Assembly: GCA_003550325.1 (NCBI GenBank) | Contig: QKWP01000003.1 | Span: 95,989-159,988 of the forward strand | Source: Gigaspora rosea | Lineage: Eukaryota; Glomeromycota; Glomeromycetes; Diversisporales; Gigasporaceae | Length of the DNA: 64,000 bases | Direction of reading: 5' to 3' | Shown: piece by piece, positions 10,780 through 22,849 of the stretch | Layout of the letters: every line of letters starts with the position of its first letter | How positions within the stretch are numbered: the stretch's first letter is position 1 | Position numbers and translations under genes: made by a program | The notes under the pieces: model-generated | What the model was told of the DNA's origin: nothing | The model's input: only the letters and a program-made list of their open reading frames with translations | Database searches by the model: none

Positions 10780-11680
10780 TGGCCTAAGTACCAGTCCTAG
10801 TTTTTTACTTTTTTGTTTTTTTAGTTATTTTCTGTTCTACTACTCATTTCTTTATTGTAGGCTTTATTTTGCTAGAGTACTGGAATAGCATTAGAAATGG
10901 AGATTCAGAAACTGAACTAGTACAGAAAAATAATTACCAGGTTTTGTTTTTCGTACTTTTATTTTTTCAGTTATTTTTTTATTTTACTATTGTATTTAGC
11001 TGGAATTCTGAAATGGTATCAGAAATGAAGATTCAAGAACTAAAACTGGTACAGAAGATAAGTACTAGTTTTTCTTTTGTTTTTTTTTAGTGATTTTTTT
11101 GTTCACGTTCATATTTCATAGAATAGCAATTGGAACTAGTACAAAAAATAAGTACTAGTTTTTTTGTTTGTTCTTTTTATTTGTTAGTTTATTTTTTTCT
11201 ATTAACAATTTTTTTGAAGTTTCTTGTTTTGCTAAAATAATAGAATAGTACCTGAAATAGAGATTTGGGAACTAAAACTGGTATAAAAAGGTAAGTACCA
11301 ATTTTTTTATTGTTTTTTGTTTTTAAGTTATTTTGTTCTACTACTCTTTACTTTCTTGTAGTTCATGTTTTATTGGGTACTGAAATAGCATCAAAAATAG
11401 AGTTTCAGGATTGGAACTAGTACAGAAGATAAGTACTAGTTCTTTTTTTTGTTTGTTCAGTGATTTTTTTTATTCAGATTTGTATTTTATAAAATATTAC
11501 CAGAAATAAAGATTTGATAACTGGAATTGGTACATAAAGATAAGTACTGCTTTTTTTGGTTTTTTTTTTATTTCACAGCTTATTTTTTCATTTCATTAAT
11601 ACTTCTTTTCTTGTAGGATTGTAGTTTATTTTAGTACAAGAATAGTGCCAGAAATGGGAATTCAGAGACTAGTATTTTTT
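10780..11680. repeat. Degenerate tandem array, about seven units of roughly 100-170 bp
   Basis: The core GAATAGCAT..GAAATGGAGATTCA.GAACT...ACTAGTACAGAAGATAAGTACTAG recurs near 10885, 11010, 11122, 11250, 11380, 11495 and 11640, separated by T-rich tracts. Units differ by substitution and length. Short open frames crossing single units are not conserved. Confidence 0.7.
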
Positions 11681-11993
11681 TTATTATAATAATTATGTAA
11701 TTGGTTGCCTGTAATATTGTAAATAAAAATGTTTAAATAAACCTTTTGTGTAAAAATTAGTTATATAACAAGTCAAAAAAAAACTTAGAAAATTTATATT
11801 ATTAAAATTTCATAATTTGATTGGTTGATAGATTGATAGTCTAGCAGGTTGATTGGTTAACAGGTCAGAGATCAAATACTTTTTTAGCTTTTTACATGAT
11901 CAATTGTAATTGGCTGATCACAGAAGTCCATGACTGTGCATGTGCACAGAATTTTTAAACCCTAAAAATTAAATATTTAAATAAAAATTAATA

Positions 11994-13344
11994 CAGTCTG
12001 ACCTCTCTATAGTTACATTTCTTATATTCACACCTCTATATAAGCACCCAATAGTACAATGGACTTAAATATATAGTGTGTGATACCTAAAGACTAAAAT
12101 GTATAATTTGTTCTATTTTAAAAACATTTATAATAAATTTTGATATTTTATTAAGAAAAAGTCTATTTGTAACAGCATGTTACACGCTTATTTGTAACAG
12201 CCAATAAGGCCATATTAATGTTAAAGTAGAGTTGAAGTTAGGGTTAGGGTCAAGATTAATACAGAATTGCGAGAGGATCATTTTTTGTTAGAAGTGCAAT
12301 AGGGGTTATCATAGTAAAATTTTGAGTTATAAATAAAGCTGTTACAAATAAGCGTGTAACAGGCTGTTACAAATAGATTCGTCCTTTTATTAATTTCTTG
12401 TATTTTGACTAGTTAAAAAATTTTTTTAGTAGCTAAATTTTATTAAGGATGTATTAGGTAATATTTTAGGGAGTGGGAGCATCATGCCAAATTTTACCTC
12501 ATATAAAAAATTTTAGCAATTTAAATTTAACAAAATACATTACCTGGGGTGGGTAAGACTCTATAGTAAAATGGATATTAGATAATAAATATCAGCACTC
12601 TAACTAACAAATTATTTAAAAATTAGTAATAAAGAATAACAAAACATGTGACTTGTTCTATTTTTGTTAATTTTTTACCATATTCATATAAAAATTGAGC
12701 ATATTTAAAGTGATATAAATCAAAAATATATAATAATTATTTTCAAATAAAGCACTAATTTGTAGCAAATTAACATGGCTACAACTTAGCAGCTTTCTTT
12801 TTTTTATATTTTATATATATCAAGAGCTAGTAATTTTTGAATTTATTTTAATCTTTAGGTATTCCACAATTAAAATTCTTAAAGGTTTGACAGCAAATAA
12901 TTTTTGATACAGTAAACCAATTTGGATAAAACAACTACCAAAATGTTTATCTTGATGAGCAATTCTAATAACAAGGTACGAATGTTTTTTTAAAAAATAA
13001 ACAAAAAAACAAAATTTTTGTTACACCTGATCTTAAATTTTGATTGGCTATTCTATAGTTTTGTATAACATGGTGTAAAGCACCATAGGTGCGTTTTAGT
13101 AAAACTCATTTAGAATTGTCTCATTAACTCAAAACACTCTAGTAGTTATTTTATCCACATTGGACCACTGGATCAAAAGTTATTTACTATTAAATATTAT
13201 AAATTTATTAATAATATTTAAATATGCACAAACTAATTGGCCTTTGGTCACATGACATAACAAGGTATTTTATTTATAGTCACACCTCTAAATAATCACC
13301 AAATAGGACGCAACCAACTTGTGATTATAGAGAGGCCTGACTGT
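11994..13344. mobile_element. Long TA-flanked pogo/mariner-like non-autonomous element
   Basis: Left end CAGTCTGACCTCTCTATAGT, right end ATTATAGAGAGGCCTGACTG, TA on each side. Subterminal units TTCACACCTCTATATAAGCACC and ATAGTCACACCTCTAAATAA match those in 47633-48359. About 1.35 kb, including a nested inverted-repeat element (12160-12390) and about 900 bp of non-coding AT-rich DNA. No transposase frame visible. Confidence 0.7.
12160..12390. mobile_element. Nested TIR element (TATTTGTAACAGC ends)
   Basis: Left arm GTCTATTTGTAACAGC, then TGTTACACGCTTATTTGTAA and CAGC; right arm is its inverse, ending GCTGTTACAAATAGATTCG. Arms are about 45 bp. The interior holds a TTAGGGTTAGGGT run. It sits inside 11994-13344. 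Confidence 0.7.
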
Positions 13345-13499
13345 AATCAAAACACTACAATAATTTAACTGTACTACATTAGAATAATATTTTTTAAAAT
13401 TTTTGTTATATATCTTTCTTATGATAAAGAAAAAACCAAATTTAAAATATCTTAAATTAATACAAATACAGATTGCAGAACATTTTTTTGCTACAAATA

Positions 13500-16400
13500 C
13501 TAGTTTATCTCCATATACACAAATAGATTAATTAGCTTATTTAATGTAATTGGAGTATAAAGAACAAAAGTTCCTAAAAATTTTTCCATTAATTCTCTCG
13601 CTAATATAATTCTTTCATTACTTGGAAATACTATAAATATTATTGCTAAATTATTACTATCAATCAACAATTCTTTTAATTCTAAAATAAAATTTATAGT
13701 TTCTTCTTTGTTGTTTTCATAAAGACCGATAAAGATTATATCATAAGTAAATTTATCATATAATTCTTTATATGTTTTTACAGCATTAATACCTTTTTCA
13801 AAGGTATCGAATGTATCAATTTTTTCGACACTTTTAAGATAATTCAATATAGAGTTTCTCAAATTTTCAGCCGAGTGAATTATTAGTATTCGCTTTTTTC
13901 TTACATTGTGAGGTAATACATAACTTGTTGGTTTATTAAATTGGGACTCCATTGATAAAGATGCCATTGGCAATATTTCAACATTCCATGTAAATGAAAA
14001 TTTACTTCCTTTTCCTAATTGACTTTCAACTTTAATTTCACCTCCATTAATTTCTACTAGATTTTTACAAATCGAGAGACCAAGTCCTGCACCATCTTGC
14101 TTTTTAGTGATTGACATGTCACTTTGTGAAAAACTTTCCCAAGCATGTTTTATATATCTTGGATTCATGCTATTACAAAATTATTATATAAATTATTTAA
14201 ATGATTGTTTTATGCTAAAATATCATCACAAGTAATCGCAAGTAACTTACCCAATGCCAGTATCACTTAATTCAATTAATAACTTTTCTTTTTTAACCAA
14301 TTGATCATAAGACGAATTCTCTTCATTGTTTCCTTTAATGACTTCTTGAGGTTGCATTGAAATTTTCAGTACTATTTCGCCTTCATTAGTAAATTTAACT
14401 CTAAGTTATAAAAATAAAATCATTAAATAAAATCATACTATGATAATTATGAAGAATAGCCATCAAAACAAATAAAACAAATAGTTACGAATTTGATAGT
14501 AAATGTGTTAAAACTTGGTTCAACCTGTTTTAATAAGAAATAAGTAAACATTATTACTATACTAATTTAACCCATTTTACTGCACATAAAATACATTGAC
14601 TAAATCACCTCTCAGGATCACTCTTGACATATTTCGGTAACATATCTATCTCACAATTCACAATTAATTCAATATTTTTAGTCGCAGCCTTTTTCCCAAA
14701 TATAATAATTGTACTCTCAAGTGAATTTAATAATTCAAAAGCTCTATTTACTAGAATAAGTTTTTTCGCCTCTAGTTTTGCTACATTTAGAACATCGTTA
14801 ACTATAGATAACACGATATCAGCAGCATTTGTGATAATATTGAGCATGTCTTTTTGCTCAGTAGTTAAGGTAGTACCCTCTAAAGAAGAAGTAATACCTA
14901 CTATTGCACCTAGAGGTGTTCGCAATTCTAATAAGAAAAAAAAATGAATTAAAATAAAAGAATTAAAAATAATTATGATAAAAAGATTATAAGTATATGA
15001 AATGCAAAACTAAACCATGAGAAGTATTTGCTAATATTTGAGTCTTTGCATTATTAGCAAATTCAGCAGCTTTAATTTGAATTTCTTTTTCTCCTATTTC
15101 TTCCAACAATTTTGCATAAGTAATAGCTAAACTTATATTATTTGATATTTGTTGTAATAATTCTATTTCGGAATCGCACCAAACAGAATTTTGAGATCTA
15201 TATACTTTTATCCATCCCCAAAAATTATCATCCAAATTTATTTTTACAGATAATATAGAACCATTTTTATGAACCACATCACAATATGCATCTAAAGAAA
15301 TATCAACATTTGAATTTTCATTCAAATATTTTTGTGACCTTGTGAAAAGTTGTGAATTACTATTATTGAACTCATTAATTTCCGTGAATGGATTAATTAT
15401 TGGTGTTAAATCTTCCGAGACATTTTCATATGGAATAACTATTTTATTATTCTTAAATGGCTCATTTGAAATAATAAAGATTTTTTCACATGGTAATCTA
15501 CGATAAATTTCCTTTGTAATATAAAGTAATGTTTTATCTAAATCTGATTCGGAAAGAATCATGTTTATTATTGAAAATAACAATTGCTTTATATCTTCTT
15601 GTTTATATTGATGAAATAGTATTTTACGACGAAGAATTGAGCATTCAATATTAGCGCGAATACGGCAAAGTAGTTCTTGAGTCGAAAATGGTTTTACTAA
15701 ATAATCATCTGCTCCTTTATCAAAACCTGAAAATAAATATATTGAAAAAAGATTAAAAAACGAAAAAATAATAACTGATAATTTAATAGTATTTAAGCTA
15801 CCTTGAATTTTAGAAGTTTCAGAAGCTTTCGCAGATAATAAGATTACGGGAATTAGTTGAGTTTTTATATTAGATCTTAACACGTTTAATAACTCATATC
15901 CGTCCATATTTGGCATCGAGACATCTATATATTTAAGTTCAAATAATAATTCGAAAATTGAAATAATAATTAATTTGCATTTGATAAATTACATAATTAA
16001 TTACTTGCCACTAAGTATTAAATCAGGCAATTTTCTAAGCGTTTTTAAGGTTTGTAAAGCATCTTGGCCATCACAAGCACGATATACGTCAAATTCATTT
16101 AAAAGCTCTGCCAAATAATCTCTATAAAAACATGTTAAAAATAAAAAAATAAATATTTTACATAAAAAATATGTAACTTTATTGATGCAATAACAAAAAA
16201 TATATGTAATAATAAATAAATTACCTCATGTCATTATTATCATCAACAATCAAGACTTTATATTTTCTATCGCTTTCTGATATATTATCATCATCAATAT
16301 TTATATTATCAAGTTCCTGATGATCGACTGGATATTGGTTAATTTCAACATCTTGAGTTTCAAATTTATTAAATTTATTATATTTTATCCATTGAGAACT

Positions 16401-19095
16401 TTCTTCTAAATAAAGTTGTCGATTATTGTATAATTCCCGACCATTATTTATTTGATTTTCCATTTGATCTATTAAGAAGTGTTCACATCCTACTGGAAAC
16501 CAACATTTAAATGTCGTTCCTTGATTTACTACAGAACTAACAGTGATATCTCCACCATGGAGTGTAATAAGTTCTTTGACTAGAGCAAGCCCTATTCCAG
16601 TACCTTCATGACTACGTGCACCTTGAGATTCTACTCGATAAAAACGCTGAAATATATCTGGAAGTGCAGATTCCGGAATACCAACTCCTAAATAAAAAAA
16701 GTCAATCCGGATAAAGTTATAATGACATTATATATCAGTATAAACAGGTTATCTTGCAAGATTAGTAAATATTATTAACCTGTATCAGAAACTTCAAGGA
16801 CTATCACCTTTTTTTTCTCATTCTTATAATCAGGATATAAGCGAACGGTTATTTGTCCGTTCCAAGTATGCTTGAATGCATTTGAACCTTATAATACAGC
16901 AATAAGCGATAAAATATTTTAGAGAATTTATAAAACTCTATACGTAACACTTTTTGTTAAAAACAAAAAAAAAATACTTACAAAGATTAAATACGATAGT
17001 TTCATATAAATCACGATCCAAATATATTTTATCAAGATCAAACTCATCTGGATTTGGAATATCAATATTATAATTCAAACCTAATGTTTTGGCCATACTT
17101 ATAAAGTCTGAGGCCAATTCATGAGTAAATTCAGCTATATTTGTTTCACGATAATGTGCTTTTAGTTGACTAGTTTCTATATTTGAAAACTATTATTACA
17201 GATAAGGGGTATTATTATAGATCAATAAAAATGAATATATATTTATGTATATAACATACTTGTAATAAAGTATTAATGAGTTTAAGTAATCGGTGAGCAT
17301 TACGACGTATAATTTGAAGATGCGACATTAGTAACGGTTCTTGAATACATTTATTAATAACATCATCGAGTGGTGAAAGCATTAATGTCAAAGGTGCTAA
17401 TAATATAAAAAATATGGTTAAGCCTATTTATACAATACATTTTAAAAAAAGAGTATTTTATATTAATACTTTTTAGTTCGTGACTGATTCCTTGGAAAAA
17501 TGTAATTTTTTGGCAATTCATATCAGCCAATATTTTGGTTTGATTCTTTTCATCTTCAACAGATTTTCCATGTTGTAAAAGGGCATAGATTTGATTTGTG
17601 ACTAACTAATAAATAATAAAAAGTTTATAGGTAATTATAATATATTTAAATATAAAAGATAATGAAAATAATGATATAAAATTATTACATACATTAAAAA
17701 ACTCCATATATCGATCATCAAGTGCGCGAAATCGGTTAATGCCATAAATTAATATAACAGACAAAACATGATCTTTGTCAAGAGAAATTTTTATCGGGAA
17801 AAGTACAGCCTGTGATTCGTCATTTAAAAGAACTTTTACATTTCTTCCTTCCTTAAATACAAGGTATATTGGCCAAGAATCACATTTTAAGAACGAATAA
17901 GTTGCGGCACTTCTTTTTAGTTCTATATATGTATTATAACTTTTATTAGCATCTTTGGCTAAATCAATTGTTTCATGAGATTTTGGTAAATAATCAGGAA
18001 ATTTTATTTTTTCTTTATCGTCACTATCAAAGGTCGTAGCCATTAAATGGGCGATTAAAGATTCAGAACTAGCATTTAGTTTATGTTTTACAAAGTAAAT
18101 GAGTGTATAAGGAATATCTTCATTGTTTCTTAATGCTTTTGTAATAATATGGCAGGCACTTTCTAATGACTCAATGTCTTTGATAAATATTATGAAATGC
18201 AAAATATATTTATAAATATAATTCCATCAATATAATACTCGTAACGATAATCAACTATAATCCAAGCAATTAAATTTGAGTACTAACTAGAACTAAAATG
18301 ACCAAATTCTCCAAGTAATTTTAGTCTTCGAGTATTTAAAACCTTGTGAGTAGTTTCTTGCACTAGACACCATAAAGCACCAATTGTGCCATCAGATTTG
18401 AAAATTGGGCTATATGTATGGCTGAAGTATACTTTTTCATCATATCCATCACGTTTTAACATTGAAAGTCGATCGTTGTAATAAAGACCTTTGCCGGTTG
18501 TTGTTACTCTACATTTATTATATAATTCAAAGGCAAATTATTATTATGTATTAAATATCCTTAAAATTACTATATCATTTACCTATTAAAAGCTAAACCC
18601 ATATGGGCCTCATATCTTTCAGGCCAAACATCTTTAACCGGTCTTCCTAATGCTGTTTAACATTTATAAGCGTGCTACATTATTACCAATTTTTGTTATA
18701 GTATGAAAATATATAACTTACAGGGATGTTTTGTCGTTATTATTGGTAAAAACGCTACAAGCAAATAAAGTTAGATTCTTATGTTAATTATGTAGATTAA
18801 AAAAAAAATAAATCATATACCTTTATTATATAATATTAACCAATTTGGAGGATCGAGATAGATACACGTAGGAAACTCATTTTTGAGACATATATTCTAA
18901 CATTAAACATATGATTTTTAGTAAAGTTTTATAAATTTAAAAAAAAACACAGGCATAAAATACCGTGGCATTTTTTAGAGCAGGATCCCAAGTGTCCATA
19001 GGACCAAGTGGAGTTGAAGACCAGTCAAAATTGTAGACCATGTCAATAAAATTAGAATTCTCACTCTTGTTTAACATCATCAAAGGCGACTGCAT
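13500..19095 (-). CDS. Dual hybrid histidine kinase, copy A (18 exons, 1396 aa)
   Basis: Sensor kinase of a multistep phosphorelay. Exons on the minus strand: 19095-18964, 18896-18821, 18754-18722, 18652-18583, 18508-18288, 18177-17693, 17605-17470, 17396-17260, 17189-16982, 16887-16780, 16687-16225, 16121-16009, 15924-15802, 15726-15016, 14927-14609, 14524-14489, 14400-14251, 14169-13500; they join into 4191 nt without a stop. Domains: PAS (about 22-175, with DWSSTPLGPMDTW), GAF (180-340), HisKA (His381 in ISHELKTPL), HATPase (Asn502, DTGVG 534-538, GTGIG 564-568), receiver 1 (DD 684/685, phosphoacceptor D728, K780), GAF-like (815-990), HisKA 2 (H1005 in TSHELRTPL), HATPase 2 (N1123, DTGIG, GLGL near 1203), and a C-terminal receiver fold lacking Asp and Lys. 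An in-frame TAA lies 9 nt before the ATG. No membrane segment is evident, so probably cytosolic. The paralogue is at 58003-63661. Confidence 0.93.
15925..16008 (-). other. GC-AG intron inside the phosphoacceptor Asp codon of receiver 1 (copy A)
   Basis: The donor reads AGTG|GCAAGT and the acceptor ATATAG|ATGTC. Splicing rebuilds the DLILSD-VSMP loop with the Asp codon formed as G|AT. Use of the nearby GT at GTAATT would shift the frame; use of GTGGCA would delete Ser and change Asp to Asn. The same structure is at 60431-60512 in copy B. Confidence 0.85.
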
Positions 19096-19530
19096 ATAAA
19101 TTTATCTAGGAGCGACAATAACTAATTAATGAAGGGAAGAATAACCAATTAAGTATTAACTTGATTTTAACAAAGATTTGTATTCATGTATTAATATTTG
19201 GGGAGTTGTTAGGAATTTTTTTTCAAGAATTAGCGGCGTATTTAAGTATTAATATTTGGGGAGTTGTTAGGAATTTTTTTTCAAGAATTAGCGGCGTATT
19301 CAACTTTTTATACTTAATAATTATATATTAACAAAATTTCAACTAGACATTTCATTGGCTATTATTAATTTCTCCAAATTTCACGTACGCACGTACGTAC
19401 TTATATAATTATGTATTTGTTTATGTAATTTTTATGCCGACTGCTATTATCATTAGGATTCATCTGTTCACTTCTTAATTCGGATGCATATCGGTAGATT
19501 TGGGAATTCTATTGGTCCTGATTGATCCTA
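19096..19530 (-). promoter_or_regulatory. 5' flank of kinase copy A, shared with copy B
   Basis: Sequence upstream of the ATG is alignable to 63662-64000, including the CACGTACGCACGTACGTAC palindromic stretch (19381-19400) and ACCGACTG / TTCTATTGGTCCTGATTGA. The duplication therefore included the promoter. About 60 bp near 19440-19500 are present only in copy A. No TATA box or transcription start can be assigned by eye. Confidence 0.55.
19188..19305. repeat. 58-bp tandem duplication upstream of kinase copy A
   Basis: The segment TTAATATTTGGGGAGTTGTT ... AGCGGCGTATT occurs twice with a period of 58 bases, about 95-205 bp upstream of the start codon. The homologous region of copy B (near 63765-63825) has it once. 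It lies in the 5' UTR or proximal promoter. Confidence 0.85.
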
Positions 19531-19899
19531 AATCGTATTGTTTACTATATTGCAATCAATTAATGGCAAATTCAATTACCAGGAACGTAGTACAACGTAC
19601 GTATCATGAACGTAGTGAAACGTGAAACGGAGTGTATGGTTCAAATCGTTTTTCGTTCGTCCACAAAATCTTGATTCTGATTGGATGCTCTAATATTGTA
19701 TGCGTTATGTAAAAAGGTACGATGATCTACATCCTTATTGATTCTAAATGAATGTAGTAATCTGTGACACAATGATTACGTTATTGCTTGGGGATTAATG
19801 ATTATCTCATAATTGCCGAAAAGCATTCTCACTACGCGACACACTTGTATAAATTTGGACCGGATGTGATTTTATTAAAGATCAATCAGAAATATGATA

Positions 19900-20030
19900 G
19901 AGATGCGAGTAGCTGACCGAGTTGGTCAGGACGGCAATAACATCCCGCGACAAATAATCGTAATTGCACTGTGAGCGCCGTAGATTATTGTAGCTGGTGG
20001 GTTATTCCCCGCCTGCCGAAGCAAGCCGGC
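19900..20030 (+). other. tRNA-like / SINE-like segment in a GC-richer patch
   Basis: TGACCGAGTTGGTCAGGACG resembles a tRNA-Ser/Leu A box (one mismatch), and GGGTTATTCCCCGCC about 75-80 bp downstream is B-box-like. The patch from 19900 to 20340 is clearly less AT-rich than its surroundings. No full cloverleaf can be drawn, so it is more likely a tRNA-derived SINE remnant than a tRNA gene. Confidence 0.3.
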
Positions 20031-20339
20031 CATAAGTGAATATCATGTAAGTGAAGAGATGTGAATGAAGAAATGATAGAATCACGTGTCTTCATTGTTG
20101 GAGCGGGTGGGTGGGTTGCGCAAATTTTGTTCAAGCGTTCGTGGAAGTGACTTTAACTTCTCTGCTTACTTATACTTACTCTTTCCACTATGGTGCTTTC
20201 CTTAATTGGATCTTCATTCATGCATCTGCCATTGTCGCATACTAACCTTATTTGTCTTTGATCTTCCTACGCCGTAACGTAACGCCCCGCCAGGAGTCTG
20301 GGCACTTTTGCAGTAACGTGACTATCACGTGGTGTAACT

Positions 20340-21390
20340 ATAATTGCTGGCCACCCCTAAAAAGCAATTGCTATTTATAAAAAATTAAATAAAGCAAATA
20401 ATTCTAAAATTTTATAAGTATATTATCTATAGCTATAAGGATATACTTGATTTATTTACACAAATACTTATATAAAAAGTGATTATAAAAGGTTTAACTG
20501 TGATAGAAGAATAAAATATAAAATATATTACAAAATTAAGATTTAAATCAAGGATAAAAATTAGTAAATAATATTAAACTAGAAAATATTATAGAACATA
20601 GAACTGCTTTAGTAGGTTTAGATTAAATATTAAGAAGTTTTAGCTATATATTTGTACAGCATATATAGTATAAGACAGCAAAAAACATCCAATTTTTTTT
20701 AGAAGGTGCCAAATTTAGGGTATGTAATACAATTTCTGATTTGCTAATTTTTATTAAGGCGCAAAAATTAATTATACAATATGAGCTGTGATTGGTTAAT
20801 TATTGCAGTATAATAGATTACTCAATTTTTTATAATAAGTATTAACCAATAAAATCAGTTGCACATAACTAGCATTAATATAATTGGGTAATTTCTTTGT
20901 GCCAAATTTATGTTTTACTATTAAAGTTACCAAACTTTGATCTTTAAAACTTTTGTAAAAAAACAAGATATTAAAAATCTGTCTTACAGATTTTGTAGTT
21001 TATATTATAAATAATAAATTTGTAAGAGGGATTTTTAAATAATTAGTTGTTATAAAGTTATGAGATATTAAAAAACTGCCAAAAAATTGTATGTTTTTTG
21101 CTATTCTATACAGGACCCCAGACATCCCTAATATAGGTCATAAATGATTTGCATAAATTTGGAGGTTTTTGCTACTTCTAAAATCAAGTAAATTTGCTAA
21201 AAATTCAATTATTACATATAAATTTTTAGTAATTTGCTAAAAACTAAATTTTATTATATCTATTTTTATAAATCAAAATAATATATATTTTTTGAGTACT
21301 GAACAAATTTTCTTAGAGCACAAAGTAAAATCAATTAGTAAAATTTTGAGAATCATAGAATTTTTTAGTATTTTTATTCAGAAATGTTAT
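20340..21390. other. AT-rich intergenic DNA, no gene seen
   Basis: No long open frame or clean TIR pair. The end of the stretch (21290-21390) is one arm of the inverted-repeat family described at 21391-22135 and 22186-22410. Confidence 0.5.
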
Positions 21391-22135
21391 ATCACACCCA
21401 GTGTTTAAAATTTGGTGTTCTCATGCTTTCATGAGAACACTAAATTTTTTTTAAGAACATTAATATTTAAAATAATGATCTCTTATTTGAGAACATTTTG
21501 TACTGATAAAAAATTCTCAAAATATTATTAGTATTAGTTTTTTTTATATATTTGAAGAAAAGATTTATAGTTGCAAAAAGTTAAATAAGTATATCACATG
21601 ATCAATTCAACCAATTTAAATGTTCTAAGTACTATTAAAATCAGAAAGCCTTTGTCTATAACTTTATTAAAAGTCCAAGAAAGGTTTATACAATAAAAAT
21701 ATATGCATATTTAAAAAATAAAATTCTATATAATAAGAACATTAAAAATTTTTTGAGAACAATAATACTCTAAATTTAGTTCATTTGAGAACATAATTTT
21801 GAATTTGAATTTTAAATACTGATCACACCTGTGGTGTTCAATACCAGTAATATGAAATTTGTGTAATATGCAAATCAAAATAAAAACAAAACCTAAATTT
21901 TGACTAATATTAGGGTTATAGTTAAGGCCTGGGATAAAGCAGGAGCATAGATTATACCAAAATTTTATGAGAAATTTTTTTGTTAGTTCCTCAAAGATGA
22001 TTTTATAAACGAATTTTGCATTCTAGTTATTTTTTAAAAAATATCCAAAAATTTGCATTACACCTAATTTTTATGTTATATTGCAGCTTATAATAAAATT
22101 TATAGTGGTATTGAACACCAGTGGTGTGATTTAAC
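21391..22135. mobile_element. Inverted-repeat element (ATCACACC-GTGGTGTTCAATACC ends), split by a hAT MITE
   Basis: With 21399-21821 and one TSD removed, the left end reads ATCACACCTGTGGTGTTCAA and TACCA; the right end (near 22108-22132) is its inverse, TGGTATTGAACACCAGTGGT then GTGAT. The interior contains a TTAGGGTTA run. Non-coding. Confidence 0.6.
21399..21821. mobile_element. hAT-like MITE, 423 bp, 8-bp TSD
   Basis: ATCACACC at 21391-21398 is repeated at 21822-21829. Ends are CAGTGTTTAAAATT and AATTTTAAATACTG. Internal TGAGAACA/TGTTCTCA motifs recur near both ends. Non-coding. Confidence 0.85.
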
Positions 22136-22185
22136 AATACCATTTTTATTAATAAAATTATATAAAATAATATAATTCTCAAAAT

Positions 22186-22410
22186 TTTACTAATTGATTC
22201 TAACTTTGTACTCTAAAAAATACATTATACTAGCATATTTAATTTTATATCTTTTGAAAATTTAAAAGAAGATGCTTAATTTTGGATTTTTTGATCAAAA
22301 ATTCAAAATTAAGCATCTTTAAATTTTTTAAAAAATATAAAATTAACTATGCTAGCATTATGTATTTTTATATGCTGAACAAGTTTTCTTAGAATACAAA
22401 ATTAGAATCA
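22186..22410. repeat. Foldback palindrome with a perfect central hairpin
   Basis: Arms of about 105 bp run from ACTAATTGATTCTAACTTTG to its inverse near 22400. The centre is AAGATGCTTAATTTTG, spacer, CAAAATTAAGCATCTT (22269-22321). A second, partial copy lies at 24430-25640 and is split by a retroposon. Confidence 0.7.
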
Positions 22411-22849
22411 ATTAGTAAAATTTTGAAAGATTTTAACTAATTTTCACCCTAGGTGATATCACCTACGTCAGGTGAAGATCATTATTGTTTTGATCATCAC
22501 TGGTTACACAATTAGATCTACCACTATATAAGTATTTTTTTTTTGTATTCTGTTTTTTTTTACTGTTGCTTTTTTTGGCTAGTATTATTAACTTTCGCTC
22601 TTTTTTTCTTGGCTTTTCGTCATTGGTATACGTCGCTGGTATCATTAGTTCTTTGGTGTTATTATTACTTGCATTTCTTCAATATATTGTAATGCAAAAA
22701 GATGTATTATACACTCGTCATCGTCGTTTACAATCGAATATTCGCCTAATTCAGATTTTAAGTAAGTGTTTTCTTTGGACTTCTTTTGTATGCTTTTTTT
22801 TGTTCTTCGTTTCTACTCATGTTGCCTTGTGCTTGATCGTGTTATAGAT

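Noticed and set aside
14624..14947. 107-residue plus-strand frame opposite kinase A exon 15
   Set aside because: Antisense shadow of a verified coding exon.
19900..20030. Functional tRNA gene
   Set aside because: A- and B-box-like words are present but no acceptor stem or anticodon arm can be folded by eye.
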